Source of the DNA: Pseudomonas graminis
GTDB taxonomy: Bacteria; Pseudomonadota; Gammaproteobacteria; Pseudomonadales; Pseudomonadaceae
NCBI RefSeq assembly: GCF_900111735.1
Contig: NZ_FOHW01000042.1
Coordinates: 1 to 42,232, forward strand
DNA: 42,232 nt
Direction of reading: 5' to 3'
Below, in pieces: positions 1 to 10,600 of this stretch. The notes beneath the pieces are model-generated. The model did not search any database and was not told where the DNA came from. It saw only the letters and a program-made list of their open reading frames with translations. Within the stretch, counting starts at the first letter, position 1. Each line of letters begins with the position of its first letter. Position numbers and translations under genes: made by a program.

Positions 1-60
1 TGCGGCAGGCTTGAGTCCGCGGGGGTCTAAACACATCCTACTGAAGCACCGCGCACTAAT

Positions 61-154
61 AGTGGGACCGGCTTCAGCCGGGAAGGCGTCGGGTGTCACT
101 CCGCAAATGTACGGTGTTCACACTGGCCTCTTCCCGGCTGAAGCCGGTCCTACA
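61..154. repeat. REPIN (two inverted REP units)
   Basis: A perfect 21-bp inverted repeat sits at 65-85 (GGACCGGCTTCAGCCGGGAAG) and 130-150, with a 44-bp spacer. Each arm is itself a short palindrome (CCGGCTTCAGCCGG), which is the structure of Pseudomonas REP sequences arranged as a REPIN. The same family recurs at 8233-8467. These are non-autonomous elements thought to be spread by RAYT transposases; no RAYT gene is in the window. Confidence 0.85.
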
Positions 155-172
155 ATAAATCTTCCGCAGCCA

Positions 173-490
173 TTACCTCCCGCGTTTGCTATCAATCCTC
201 ACCAAGCGCCCGCCTTCAAACCGCAAATACTGGTACATGCCGTTGCTCGGGCCGTAGATCCATTCCTGGACCTGCACCTGATCCACCTGGCGGTAGTGAT
301 TGACGGTTTCCTTGTAGCCGATGATGTCCTGGCTGACCGGCTGGCCGCATTTCTGCTGCACTTCAAACATCCGGTCGCCGACGCTGATCAGCTGGCTGCC
401 GCAGCGCAATGTATCCGCCTGGGCCACGCCCACCAGGGCGGTCATACCGAGAATCAACGCCATCCTCGTTATCGCATTCTTCAAAATCAT
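173..490 (-). CDS. DUF2845 family secreted protein
   Basis: Small protein of 105 aa with a clear signal peptide (hydrophobic run at residues 9-25, likely cut after AQA), so probably periplasmic. The mature part has two cysteines (in LRCGS and QQKCGQP) and the short beta-strand pattern of the DUF2845 family, including the central QEWIYGPSNGMYQYLRFE stretch. The function of the family is unknown. Its ATG overlaps the TAA of the upstream DUF748 gene in a TAATG junction, so the two genes are almost certainly co-transcribed and translationally coupled. Family assignment is from recognition of the motif pattern, not from a search. Confidence 0.85.
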   Translation of the reverse strand: MILKNAITRMALILGMTALVGVAQADTLRCGSQLISVGDRMFEVQQKCGQPVSQDIIGYKETVNHYRQVDQVQVQEWIYGPSNGMYQYLRFEGGRLVRIDSKRGR

Positions 491-3450
491 TACTCGCTGT
501 CGAGGTGCAGGGGGCTGATGACGCGGCCGTCTTTCTCCGGCTTGCCAAGGGTGGTGTCGATGAAATACACCCGCTCATCCGCCAGTTGGCCCTTGTCGAC
601 CAGATAATCCTTGATGCTTCCGGCCCGGGCCTGACCGAGCTGACGGAGCAGCAGTGCGCTCGAACTCCAGGAGTTGAGCACCGCCTCGCGCAGCTTGTTC
701 TGACGCTCTTCCTTGCCCAGGTTCACCCACTCGGCCGGCGGTTGCTGTTTCAGGCGGGTGCGATAAATGCCGTCAAGCATCGGCGCCTTTTCATCCACAG
801 GCACCGTCAGATCACTCGGCTGCGCAGGCACCTTGTCGCCGCGACGCTGAAGAATCTTGTAATACGTGCTCTGGTATTCGCGCTCCAGTCGTTGCTGGGC
901 AAGCAATGGGCCGTCACTGGCTTCAGCGCTGGTGCCTTCAATCTCAAGACGCAACGCTGGACGTGCCTTCAGTCCCGCCGCCAGCTTGTCCAGCGAAGCC
1001 ATCGCCTCAGGGCTCAATTCATCAGCCCCTGGCGCGAAGGCCACCGTACCCAAATCCTCGGATCCGCCACCGCCGCTGATCAATCCGCCGATGAATTTGA
1101 ACGGCGCCGCTGCAGCCTTCACCACCAGATTGCGCAGGGTCTGCCAGACGATCGGCATGACGCTGAACTGCGGATTGTTGAGGTCACCCGTTACCGGCAG
1201 CTCGATGGAAATCTTGCCGTCGGTGTCCTTGAGCAGGGCAATCGCCAGTTTCAGCGGAAGGTTCACCGCGTCCGGGCTGTCGACCTTTTCACCCAATTGC
1301 AGCTGCTCGACCACCACCTTGTTCTCAGCCTTCAGCTGGCCTTTGGTGATCAGGTAATGCAGATCCAGATTTAAACGACCCTTGCGAATGCGATAACCGG
1401 CGAACTTGCCGGAGTAGGGCGTCAACGTGGTCAGTTCCACGCGCTTGAAGCTGGTCGCGATGTCCAGACTCGCCATCGGGTTGAACGGGTTCAGCGCACC
1501 CTTGATGGTCACCGGCGCGTAACGGTCAACCTTGCCGTTGATATTCACCGTCGCAGGTTTGTCCTGGCGGTTATCCAGCGTGCCGATCTTGCCGTTGAGC
1601 TGCTGAACGGCCGTGGCGAAGTTCGGCGTCAGGCTGAAGTCGGCGAAGTTGGCCGAGCCGTTGGTGATGTTGACCTCGCCAATGCGAATGCCCATCGGCT
1701 TTTCGCTGCTGGCGGCGGCCTTGGCTTTCGGCCCGGCAGGCGCCAGGCCGGCAGGCTGCGGAATCAGCAGATCGTCGATATTGGTCGAGCGATCGTCGGC
1801 AATCATGAACCGCGCATACGGCTGATCGACATTGATCGCAGCGATGGTCAGGCTATCGCCCAGCTGGAAATTCAGGCCCTCGACATTCAGTCGCTGCCAC
1901 TTCACGAAGTCCCGCGACTTGAGCGTGTCGAGGGTGTGCAGCTGATCCACCTGCGCCTTGCCGGTAATGCCCAGCGCCAACGGCTCGGTGCTTTTCAGGT
2001 CCACCGCCAGATCGCTGTTGAGCATGCCGCTGCGCACTTCCAGACGAATGAACGGCGTGACGTAGGACTGCGCGACACGCAAGTCGATATCGCGGGTGGT
2101 GACATTGAGGTTGGCGCGAACCGGCGCCAGATTCACTTCGCCCTCGGCGGTCAGCTTGCCTTGCTTGCCCACACCGGTGTCGAGCTTGAGCTTGAAGGGC
2201 GACTTGTTGAGGCTGTCGAAGCCGGTCAGGTCCAGGTTCAGCGGGCCGACATCAATCGCCACAGGCTCCTTGGGCACTTTGTCGGCAAGGTGAATCCGGT
2301 AATCGCGCAGCTGCATATCGCGCAGCAACACTTGCCAAGGTTTGCTCGGCGCCGCCGGTTTTGCGCTGGCGGTGGTTTCCGTACTGGTAGCAGTGGCGGG
2401 CTGCTGTTTTTCAGCCTCAACCTTTTTCGCCTGGGATTTAGAAGGCTGACTGGCGAACAACTTCTGCCAGTCCAGCTCACCGTCCGACTCCCTTGTCGCC
2501 CAGGTTTCCAAGCCTTCACTGCGAATCTTGCCGACGCTCACCAACTGCTTGGCCAGATCGATCGACGTGTCGCTCACGCTGAGTTTTTTCAGGCGAGCCA
2601 GCGGTCTGCCGTCCGGGGCGTCGATGGCGAAGGGCGCGACACTCAGGGACGTTTTGTCCAGCAACAGCTCGGTTTCCTTGGCCAGACTGAGTTTGTAATG
2701 GGTATCGAAATTCAGCACGCCGTCTTTGAGCACCAGGGGCAGCGCGTCGCGCACGTAGGGCCACCAGACTTCCATCTTGCCGTCGGTGATTTTAAGCGTG
2801 CCTTCGGACGAGATGGGCACAAGGCTGATGCGCCCGACCCAGTCGATCTGACCGCCGTTAGGTCCGGCGGCAACCAGGGTCATGTCGGCGTTGTCTTCCG
2901 GCAGCGTGCTGAGGTTTTTCAGCTCGAAATTCAGCGCGTCGTAGAGAAACTCGATGGGCTCGCTGGGGCGCATGTCCTGGAAATGCACGTAGCCGTCGGC
3001 CAGCTTGATCTCGCCGATGCGCAGCGGAAACGGTTTGCTTGGGGGCTCGTCGGGTTTTGCAGGTTCGCCGGCGGGCAGCTTGAACAGGCCGGCCAGGTTG
3101 AGCGTGCCGTCTTTGGCGAACAGCAGCTCGGTCTTGGGTTTATCGAGTTCGACCGCCTTGAGGTGCAGGGCTTTTGTCCACAGGCTGTCGATTTGCAGGT
3201 TGGCGTAAAGCCGTGCGAAACCGACTTCCTCCTTGCCCGGCGCCCCGATATTCAGGCCCCAGAGGGTGACTTCCAGACTGTAGGGATTGAGTTCCAGACG
3301 ATCAAGCCTGGCCGGCACAGTGGCGTAATTTGCCAGTTGCTGATTGATGATTCGCAATGCAACGCCCGGCAGGATCAGAAACCCCAGCACGCTGTAAATG
3401 GCGAAGACGGCCAGCAGGGCGCCGATGGCGCGTTTCAATCCTTTGGGCAT
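490..3450 (-). CDS. DUF748 domain-containing envelope protein
   Basis: Large protein of 986 aa from the chosen ATG; a GTG 45 nt upstream would add 15 residues. One N-terminal membrane segment (about residues 8-30) is followed by a very long beta-rich region with repeated FxLxLDT and LxL(D/N)L patterns. This is the AsmA/DUF748 architecture, now linked to bridge-like lipid-transport proteins. The last 150 residues hold a motif resembling an OmpA-type domain (FAPGADELSPEAMASLDKLA). A Pro/Ala/Lys-rich linker lies near residues 340-385. The ATG is preferred because it places the membrane anchor at the very N-terminus. It is upstream of, and coupled to, the DUF2845 gene. The substrate is unknown; a role in envelope lipid homeostasis is inference. 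Confidence 0.85.
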   Translation of the reverse strand: MPKGLKRAIGALLAVFAIYSVLGFLILPGVALRIINQQLANYATVPARLDRLELNPYSLEVTLWGLNIGAPGKEEVGFARLYANLQIDSLWTKALHLKAVELDKPKTELLFAKDGTLNLAGLFKLPAGEPAKPDEPPSKPFPLRIGEIKLADGYVHFQDMRPSEPIEFLYDALNFELKNLSTLPEDNADMTLVAAGPNGGQIDWVGRISLVPISSEGTLKITDGKMEVWWPYVRDALPLVLKDGVLNFDTHYKLSLAKETELLLDKTSLSVAPFAIDAPDGRPLARLKKLSVSDTSIDLAKQLVSVGKIRSEGLETWATRESDGELDWQKLFASQPSKSQAKKVEAEKQQPATATSTETTASAKPAAPSKPWQVLLRDMQLRDYRIHLADKVPKEPVAIDVGPLNLDLTGFDSLNKSPFKLKLDTGVGKQGKLTAEGEVNLAPVRANLNVTTRDIDLRVAQSYVTPFIRLEVRSGMLNSDLAVDLKSTEPLALGITGKAQVDQLHTLDTLKSRDFVKWQRLNVEGLNFQLGDSLTIAAINVDQPYARFMIADDRSTNIDDLLIPQPAGLAPAGPKAKAAASSEKPMGIRIGEVNITNGSANFADFSLTPNFATAVQQLNGKIGTLDNRQDKPATVNINGKVDRYAPVTIKGALNPFNPMASLDIATSFKRVELTTLTPYSGKFAGYRIRKGRLNLDLHYLITKGQLKAENKVVVEQLQLGEKVDSPDAVNLPLKLAIALLKDTDGKISIELPVTGDLNNPQFSVMPIVWQTLRNLVVKAAAAPFKFIGGLISGGGGSEDLGTVAFAPGADELSPEAMASLDKLAAGLKARPALRLEIEGTSAEASDGPLLAQQRLEREYQSTYYKILQRRGDKVPAQPSDLTVPVDEKAPMLDGIYRTRLKQQPPAEWVNLGKEERQNKLREAVLNSWSSSALLLRQLGQARAGSIKDYLVDKGQLADERVYFIDTTLGKPEKDGRVISPLHLDSE

Positions 3451-3561
3451 GTAAGTCGCCGACTCTCTCGATGGGAGGTCCTTGGAGTATGGCACGCCAA
3501 TCTGGTTCCGAATCCAGTCGCTTCAATCCTTGTGGGAAATTTCCTTAGGCCAGATCACGCA

Positions 3562-4578
3562 TCACAGCTGCAAGATCAATGTCTTGAGCGGGGGCTGTTG
3601 ATCCTGTGACGGAAAGTCGGCGCCCGGGGTCAGCACCTGGCAGTCGCGCACCGGCCGGCCGATCTTGCTGGCGCAACGCAACACTTGCTCGCGCCAGTCG
3701 TCCAGGCTGACCTTCGCCAGATTGTTGCAGCAGATCAGCACACCGTCTTCGGCGGTGGTCAGCAGCGCGGGTTTCAGCAGGCTTTGATAATCGCGCAGCA
3801 GATCGACTGTGCCGAACGCGCTCTTGGCCCAGGCCGGCGGGTCCAGCAGCACCAGATCATATTGGCGTTGCTCAAGGCGCACGTAACTTGGCAGCTTGTG
3901 GCCACGACGGGAAGCGATGGGCAGCCCGGCCAGTTGGCGAATGGCCGGGAAGTAATCCGACTGGACGAACTCCATGGTCGGCAGCTGCGGATTGAGCAGG
4001 CCGTTCTCGCGACCGACGGCCAGATTGCCCTCGGCGAAATCCAGGTTGCACACCTCGCGCGCGCCACCCGCCGCCGCGCTCAGGCCGACGCCGCAGGTGT
4101 AGGCGAACAGGTTGAGCACGCTCTTGCCGGTGGCATGTTGCTTGACCCAGCCGCGTGTGTTGCGCAGGTCGAGAAACAGCAGCGGATCCTGCCCGGCATG
4201 ACGACCGCGCACCCGGTAATTGAGGCCCCACTCATGACCCACCAGATCGGCCAGCGCAGCGTCGTCGGCTTTGTAGATCGGGTCTGTCCGGTCGACCCGC
4301 GAGTTGCCTTGGGAGCGGTCGTTGTAAACCAGCATCAGTTCCAGGCCCAGCCGCGCATTGACGGCGGCGTGCAGCGCCAGCAGGGAATCGAGATCCAGGC
4401 TGTTGTGAAAGCTCTGCACCAGCAATTGCGGGCCGTAACGGTCGACGGTCAGCCCGCTCGCGCCCTCCTGGCTGCCGTGGAACAGGCGATAAAAGTCGGT
4501 GCCTTGGGCGTGCAGTTCCGCCAGCAGGGACTGACGATTATCGAGGGCGACGCTGAGCGCCTGATTCAACGAAGACAT
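3562..4578 (-). CDS. class I SAM-dependent methyltransferase, RlmI-like
   Basis: A 338-aa protein from the ATG at 4578, which has AAGG about 8 nt upstream; a TTG start at 4629 is possible but adds an unconserved-looking stretch. It carries a SAM-binding loop (NLFAYTCGVGLSAAAGG), an acidic residue at the end of strand 2 (CNLDFAEGN) and a DPPAWAKS motif, typical of RlmI/RlmK-type 23S rRNA cytosine methyltransferases. The N-terminal part contains a GLTVDRYG segment, as in that family. Probable role: methylation of rRNA or another nucleic acid. The exact target cannot be read from sequence. It stands alone, between the DUF748 gene and a repeat array. Confidence 0.8.
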   Translation of the reverse strand: MSSLNQALSVALDNRQSLLAELHAQGTDFYRLFHGSQEGASGLTVDRYGPQLLVQSFHNSLDLDSLLALHAAVNARLGLELMLVYNDRSQGNSRVDRTDPIYKADDAALADLVGHEWGLNYRVRGRHAGQDPLLFLDLRNTRGWVKQHATGKSVLNLFAYTCGVGLSAAAGGAREVCNLDFAEGNLAVGRENGLLNPQLPTMEFVQSDYFPAIRQLAGLPIASRRGHKLPSYVRLEQRQYDLVLLDPPAWAKSAFGTVDLLRDYQSLLKPALLTTAEDGVLICCNNLAKVSLDDWREQVLRCASKIGRPVRDCQVLTPGADFPSQDQQPPLKTLILQL

Positions 4579-4697
4579 GCTCGGCCTTGGGGCAGGAATG
4601 AGGGCGTGGGAGTTTATCAGCAAGGCCAATGCCGGTGTTGCCGCCTGTTCGCCAGCAAGCTTCTACGGACTTTCGCACTGCCCTCGCCGCAAACCAT

Positions 4698-4787
4698 TGC
4701 AGGAGTGAGCTTGCTCGCGATAGCGGCGTGTCAGACCACATCCTCTTCGCAGACCTATCGCCATCGCGAGCAAGCTCCCTCCTACAG
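4698..4787. repeat. REPIN of the GCGAGCAAGCTC family
   Basis: The left arm at 4698-4726 (TGCAGGAGTGAGCTTGCTCG...) is the inverted complement of the right arm at 4759-4787 (CGCCATCGCGAGCAAGCTCC...TACAG). This is a second REP family, different from the GGACCGGCTTCAGCC family at 61-154. The right arm is also the first unit of the 70-bp tandem array that follows. Confidence 0.75.
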
Positions 4788-4998
4788 AAACTGAGGTGAG
4801 TCAATCAACCTGGAGGTTTCAGATCTGACGCCATCGCGGGCAAGCGCGCCCCTACAGAAACTGAGGTGAATCAGCCGACCTTGGGGTGTCAGAACTAACG
4901 CCATCGCGGGCAAGCGCGCTCCTACAGAAACTGAGGTGAGTCAGCCGACGTTGGGGTGTCAGATCTGACGCCATTGCGGGCAAGCGCGCTCCTACAAG
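4759..4998. repeat. 70-bp tandem repeat array built on REP units
   Basis: Units begin with CGCCATCGCG(A/G)GCAAG at 4759, 4829 and 4899, and with CGCCATTGCGGGCAAG at 4969, an exact 70-bp period. Each unit has a REP core (GCGGGCAAGCGCGCTCCTACAG) followed by AACTGAGGTGA and a variable stretch ending in TCAGATCTGA or similar. The fourth copy is cut off after its REP core. No gene is visible in this stretch. Unequal crossing-over would be expected to change the copy number. Confidence 0.85.
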
Positions 4999-5013
4999 GG
5001 GTGTCATCGCCCG

Positions 5014-5030
5014 GTTCCTGAACCGTTCCT
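5014..5030. promoter_or_regulatory. candidate PhoP-type direct repeat upstream of mgtA
   Basis: GTTCCT occurs at 5014 and again at 5025, 11 bp apart. On the minus strand this reads CTTCAG-N5-GTTCAG, the hexamer-N5-hexamer layout of a PhoP box. It lies about 76-92 bp upstream of the inferred mgtA transcription start. PhoP control of mgtA is well known in enteric bacteria; here it is inferred from the motif only. Confidence 0.4.
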
Positions 5031-5070
5031 GAAGACTTCAGCAAAACCCGCACACCCTTCGTGCTGGCGA

Positions 5071-5099
5071 TTTACTCTCATAAAACCCGGGCGTATGCT
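5071..5099 (+). promoter_or_regulatory. candidate mgtA promoter
   Basis: TTTACT at 5071-5076 and TATGCT at 5094-5099 are separated by 17 bp and would start transcription near 5106, giving an mgtA leader of about 375 nt. The -35 is weak, as expected of an activator-dependent promoter. A competing reading is that CGGGCG-N7-CGCCCG followed by TTTT (5088-5110) is a terminator-like hairpin. Confidence 0.35.
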
Positions 5100-5131
5100 T
5101 CGCCCGTTTTCAACCAATGCGGAGACCCACA

Positions 5132-5197
5132 GTGGGTACTTGTTCGAGTGACAGACGTCAGCCGGTGATAACGACCGGCCAATCCTCGGCACGATAA
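5132..5197 (+). CDS. possible 21-aa mgtA leader peptide
   Basis: GTG at 5132 is preceded by GGAG with 7-nt spacing, a good ribosome-binding site. It opens a 21-codon frame ending TAA at 5197 (MGTCSSDRRQPVITTGQSSA plus R). The frame overlaps a hairpin at 5161-5179. Its position in the long 5' leader of a Mg2+ transporter gene recalls the short mgtL leader frame of Salmonella, but the sequences do not resemble each other. It is too short for codon statistics, so the call rests on the ribosome site and the context. Confidence 0.3.
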   Translation: MGTCSSDRRQPVITTGQSSAR

Positions 5198-5270
5198 CGC
5201 GCAGTCTTTTCACTGCCGCTATCTCGCCGACAACGTGAGAAGCGGCAGTGCCCGCGGACTCTGATCAGAG
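5161..5270 (+). promoter_or_regulatory. structured mgtA 5' leader RNA
   Basis: Three successive inverted repeats lie in the mgtA leader: GCCGGT/ACCGGC at 5161-5179 (6-bp stem, 7-nt loop), CACTGCCGCT/AGCGGCAGTG at 5211-5250 (10-bp perfect stem, 20-nt loop) and the palindrome CTCTGATCAGAG at 5259-5270. I do not recognise any of these as a known riboswitch class. The rest of the leader, 5271-5480, shows no clear gene or strong hairpin that I can identify. Confidence 0.4.
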
Positions 5271-5480
5271 CCCGCTTCCCTGTCCTTTCCCTGACGCCCA
5301 ATCCTGCGTGATGACCGACGTGTCTGTCGTTCGTCTGCGCATCGGACGCGCGTGGCATTTGCTGCGCGGGCCAGCCTGCGGTGCCTGCTCATGAACGAGC
5401 GCGGCGCCTGAGGTCGGCCGTACCCGCTCAAGGTTCCTGTGCTTTCAGCTCCAGCAGCCTTCAGTCCAGGGGACATAACC

Positions 5481-8216
<2,736 letters not shown>

Positions 8217-8232
8217 TCGGCATGTGACGCAG

Positions 8233-8467
8233 GTCCCACTGACTGACCGCGTGCTTTAGTGGGAACGGCTTTAGCCGGGAAGGCGCCAGGCGCCACACCG
8301 CAAAATTCAGGGTGTTCGAACCGGCCTCTTCCCGGCTGAAGCCGGTCCCACTGACTGACCGCGTGCTTTTAGTGGGACCGGCTTTAGCCGGGAAGGCGTC
8401 AGGCGTAACACCTCGAAATTGAGGGTGTTCACGCCGGCCTCTTCGCGGGCAAGCGCGCTCCTACAAG
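8233..8467. repeat. REPIN cluster, including a hybrid unit
   Basis: Arms GTGGGAACGGCTTTAGCCGG (8259) and CTTCCCGGCTGAAGCCGGTC (about 8329) form one REPIN of the same family as 61-154. A second left arm of this family starts at 8372 (GTGGGACCGGCTTTAGCCGG), but its right partner at about 8440-8467 (TTCGCGGGCAAGCGCGCTCC) belongs to the other REP family, the one seen in the 4759-4998 array. The spacers of all three copies in the window are related (GGGTGTTC near the right end). Confidence 0.8.
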
Positions 8468-8478
8468 AGCCTTTGCTT

Positions 8479-9657
8479 TTAGCGGGCCAACGCCAGCGCC
8501 ACGCCTTGTCCGCCACCAATGCACAGCGTCGCCAGGCCTTTCTTCGCGTCGCGCTTGATCATTTCGTGCAGCAGGGTCACCAGCACGCGGCAGCCCGACG
8601 CGCCGATCGGGTGGCCGATGGCGATAGCGCCGCCGTTGACGTTGACCTTGTTCATGTCCCAGCCCAACTCTTTGCCAACCGACAATGACTGCGCGGCGAA
8701 GGCTTCGTTGGCTTCGATCAGATCCAGCTCATCCAGGGACCAACCCGCCTTGTCCAGGCAGCGGCGGGTTGCGCTCACCGGGCCGATGCCCATGATCGCC
8801 GGGTCAACGCCAGCATTCGCGTAAGCGGCAATCCGCGCCAGCACCGGCAAACCCAGTTCTTCTGCTTTGCGGGCACTCATCAGAATGACCGCTGCCGCAC
8901 CGTCGTTCAGCGACGACGCATTGCCTGCCGTGACCGAGCCGTCCTTTTTGAAGGCTGGCTTGAGCTTGCCCAGGGATTCAGCGGTAGTGCCCGCGCGTGG
9001 CTGCTCGTCGGTGGCGAAGGACAGCGGATCGCCTTTGCGCTGAGGAATCAGGATCGGGGTAATTTCATCCACGAAGCGCCCGGCCTCGATGGCAGCGGCG
9101 GCTTTCTGTTGCGACGAAGCGGCAAACGCATCCTGCGCTTCACGGCTGATGTCGTATTTATCGGCCAGGTTCTCGGCCGTGATGCCCATGTGGTAATCGT
9201 TGAACGCATCCCAGAGGCCGTCGCTGATCATCGTGTCGACCATCGTCGCGTGGCCCATGCGCAGACCGGTTCGCGCGCCCGGCATCACATAGTTGGACAG
9301 GCTCATGTTTTCCTGGCCGCCGGCGATGATCACTTCCGCGTCGCCACAGCGAATTGCCTGCGTCCCCAGATGCAGCGCCTTGAGGCCCGAGCCGCAAACC
9401 TTGTTCAGCGTCATGGCCGGCACTGTGAACGGCAAGCCCGCCTTGATCGCAGCCTGACGTGCAGGATTCTGCCCGGCACCCGCCGTCAACACCTGGCCCA
9501 TGATCACCTCATCCACCTGCGCACCGTCCAGACCGGTCTGCGCCAGCAGTTGGCGGATGACGGCGGCGCCGAGATCCACCGCAGGAATATTCGCCAGCGA
9601 ACCCTGGAAACTGCCTACCGCGGTGCGGGTAGCGGCAACGATTACGACGTCTTGCAT
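8479..9657 (-). CDS. atoB: acetyl-CoA C-acetyltransferase (thiolase)
   Basis: A 392-aa thiolase that interconverts two acetyl-CoA with acetoacetyl-CoA and CoA, in the cytoplasm. The catalytic residues are visible: nucleophile Cys88 in NKVCGSG, His349 in GHPIGASGCR and Cys379 in CIGGGQG. Length and all three signature blocks fit the biosynthetic/degradative acetoacetyl-CoA thiolase family. GAGGAT lies 8 nt before the ATG. The next gene upstream is on the opposite strand and REPINs lie downstream, so it is a single-gene unit here. The symbol follows the closest remembered Pseudomonas homologue; phaA or a broader-specificity thiolase is possible. Confidence 0.92.
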   Translation of the reverse strand: MQDVVIVAATRTAVGSFQGSLANIPAVDLGAAVIRQLLAQTGLDGAQVDEVIMGQVLTAGAGQNPARQAAIKAGLPFTVPAMTLNKVCGSGLKALHLGTQAIRCGDAEVIIAGGQENMSLSNYVMPGARTGLRMGHATMVDTMISDGLWDAFNDYHMGITAENLADKYDISREAQDAFAASSQQKAAAAIEAGRFVDEITPILIPQRKGDPLSFATDEQPRAGTTAESLGKLKPAFKKDGSVTAGNASSLNDGAAAVILMSARKAEELGLPVLARIAAYANAGVDPAIMGIGPVSATRRCLDKAGWSLDELDLIEANEAFAAQSLSVGKELGWDMNKVNVNGGAIAIGHPIGASGCRVLVTLLHEMIKRDAKKGLATLCIGGGQGVALALAR

Positions 9658-9755
9658 GATGCGAATCCTCAGTGGTGTGCGACGCGGCGCCGGCCCGGGC
9701 TTGAAAAGGTGAATAAAACAGCAAGGGCAGCCGGATCAAGGGAGAGCATGGTTGC

Positions 9756-9863
9756 ATGAATGACGATGATAATTTAAGCCCTTTTTCGCCTGGTGATGTG
9801 GTGACTGCTCAAATGGAGCCCGGGCTTTTTCCTTCAGAGATGTATGACAGAAAGTGTCTCTGA
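9756..9863 (+). CDS. possible small protein, 35 aa
   Basis: ATG at 9756 with a purine-rich AGGGAGAG stretch about 9-16 nt upstream opens a 35-codon frame ending TGA at 9863. The peptide starts with an acidic, polar stretch (MNDDDNLSPFSPGDVV) and ends in DRKCL. I do not recognise it. It lies in the 300-bp gap before the unrecognised membrane protein at 9960 and may be a small partner gene, a remnant of a longer gene, or chance. Confidence 0.25.
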   Translation: MNDDDNLSPFSPGDVVTAQMEPGLFPSEMYDRKCL

Positions 9864-9959
9864 TTCCCACTCAGGTTCCGGATCGGGCTGATGTCCGGCA
9901 CGTGTGAACGCAGTGACAATCGCCGGCCATTCCAGCGGTGATGCTTCAGGAGCCCCCTT

Positions 9960-10529
9960 TTGTCCAACGATAACCATGGCACTCAAAGTGGCGACAACAG
10001 CCTGAACGTCGGCGTCGGCGACTTTCGTGGCGCCAACGTAAACATCAGTCACAACGAGCGCCCGACATTTACACCCGAGCAATTGCGCATTGAGCGCCAT
10101 CCGGCGTTAGGCGGGCTCAGCGTCGACAGCAAGAACGTTTCCGTCTTCGGTTACATCACCGGGGTGGGCACCATGATCGGGCTCTACTTCACCCTGTACC
10201 GGCCGCCCTTTGGCGAGCAGAGTTCGTGGTCAACGTTCTTCATGTTTTTATTCATCGTCGCGGTCATGGCCGTCGTAATGTCAGCCGTGCTTCGTCGACG
10301 CAAATTCGAGCATTTCTTCGGCTCCCGGCACTATCTTGAAATCAGCCAGGCAGGGCGTCTGAGGGTAAATCGTCTCACCGCGCAATGCCCGTGGTGCGGG
10401 TCCTTGATGCACCTTCGCCGCGTCGGCCCCACGGAAGGGCCGCGTGACGATAAGTTCATCTGCGTGCGCAACCCGGCGCAGCACACCGTGCAACTCGACC
10501 CGACGGTGCTGCCCGACATAGAAGACTGA
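9960..10529 (+). CDS. unrecognised membrane protein with C-terminal zinc-ribbon-like motif
   Basis: A 189-aa protein starting at TTG 9960, chosen because AGGAG lies 7 nt upstream and no in-frame ATG fits better. The N-terminus (TQSGDNSLNVGVGDFRGANV) is a Gly/Asn-rich beta-like stretch. Two membrane segments follow, at about residues 62-80 and 88-108 (SVFGYITGVGTMIGLYFTLY; FFMFLFIVAVMAVVMSAVL), then a basic RRRKFEH turn. The C-terminal domain contains CPWC, a downstream Cys (FICVRN) and a His, suggesting metal binding. I do not recognise the family. The N-terminal pattern resembles stretches found in some defence or signalling proteins, but that is only a loose impression. It ends just before a bidirectional terminator shared with pgi. 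Confidence 0.7.
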   Translation: MSNDNHGTQSGDNSLNVGVGDFRGANVNISHNERPTFTPEQLRIERHPALGGLSVDSKNVSVFGYITGVGTMIGLYFTLYRPPFGEQSSWSTFFMFLFIVAVMAVVMSAVLRRRKFEHFFGSRHYLEISQAGRLRVNRLTAQCPWCGSLMHLRRVGPTEGPRDDKFICVRNPAQHTVQLDPTVLPDIED

Positions 10530-10544
10530 GGCACCCAGACGCAA

Positions 10545-10578
10545 GAAACCCGCTGCCTCTTGCGAGACAGCGGGTTTC
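10545..10578. terminator. bidirectional terminator between the TTG-start gene and pgi
   Basis: GAAACCCGCTG at 10545-10555 pairs with CAGCGGGTTTC at 10568-10578, an 11-bp perfect stem with a 12-nt loop, between two convergent genes. Confidence 0.75.
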
Positions 10579-10600
10579 GAGGGTGTTACAGGACGGCAGA

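Noticed and set aside
11..1374. Open frames on the plus strand over the DUF2845 and DUF748 genes
   Set aside because: They are shadow frames in high-GC DNA opposite genes with clear domain signatures; none has a family match or a convincing ribosome site.
5391..5411. Tiny frame ATG...TGA coding MNERGA in the mgtA leader
   Set aside because: Six codons with no ribosome-binding site; the 21-codon frame at 5132 is the better leader-peptide candidate.
9834..10100. 88-codon minus-strand frame near the atoB-pgi gap
   Set aside because: It overlaps the TTG-start gene with the better ribosome site and has no recognisable feature.
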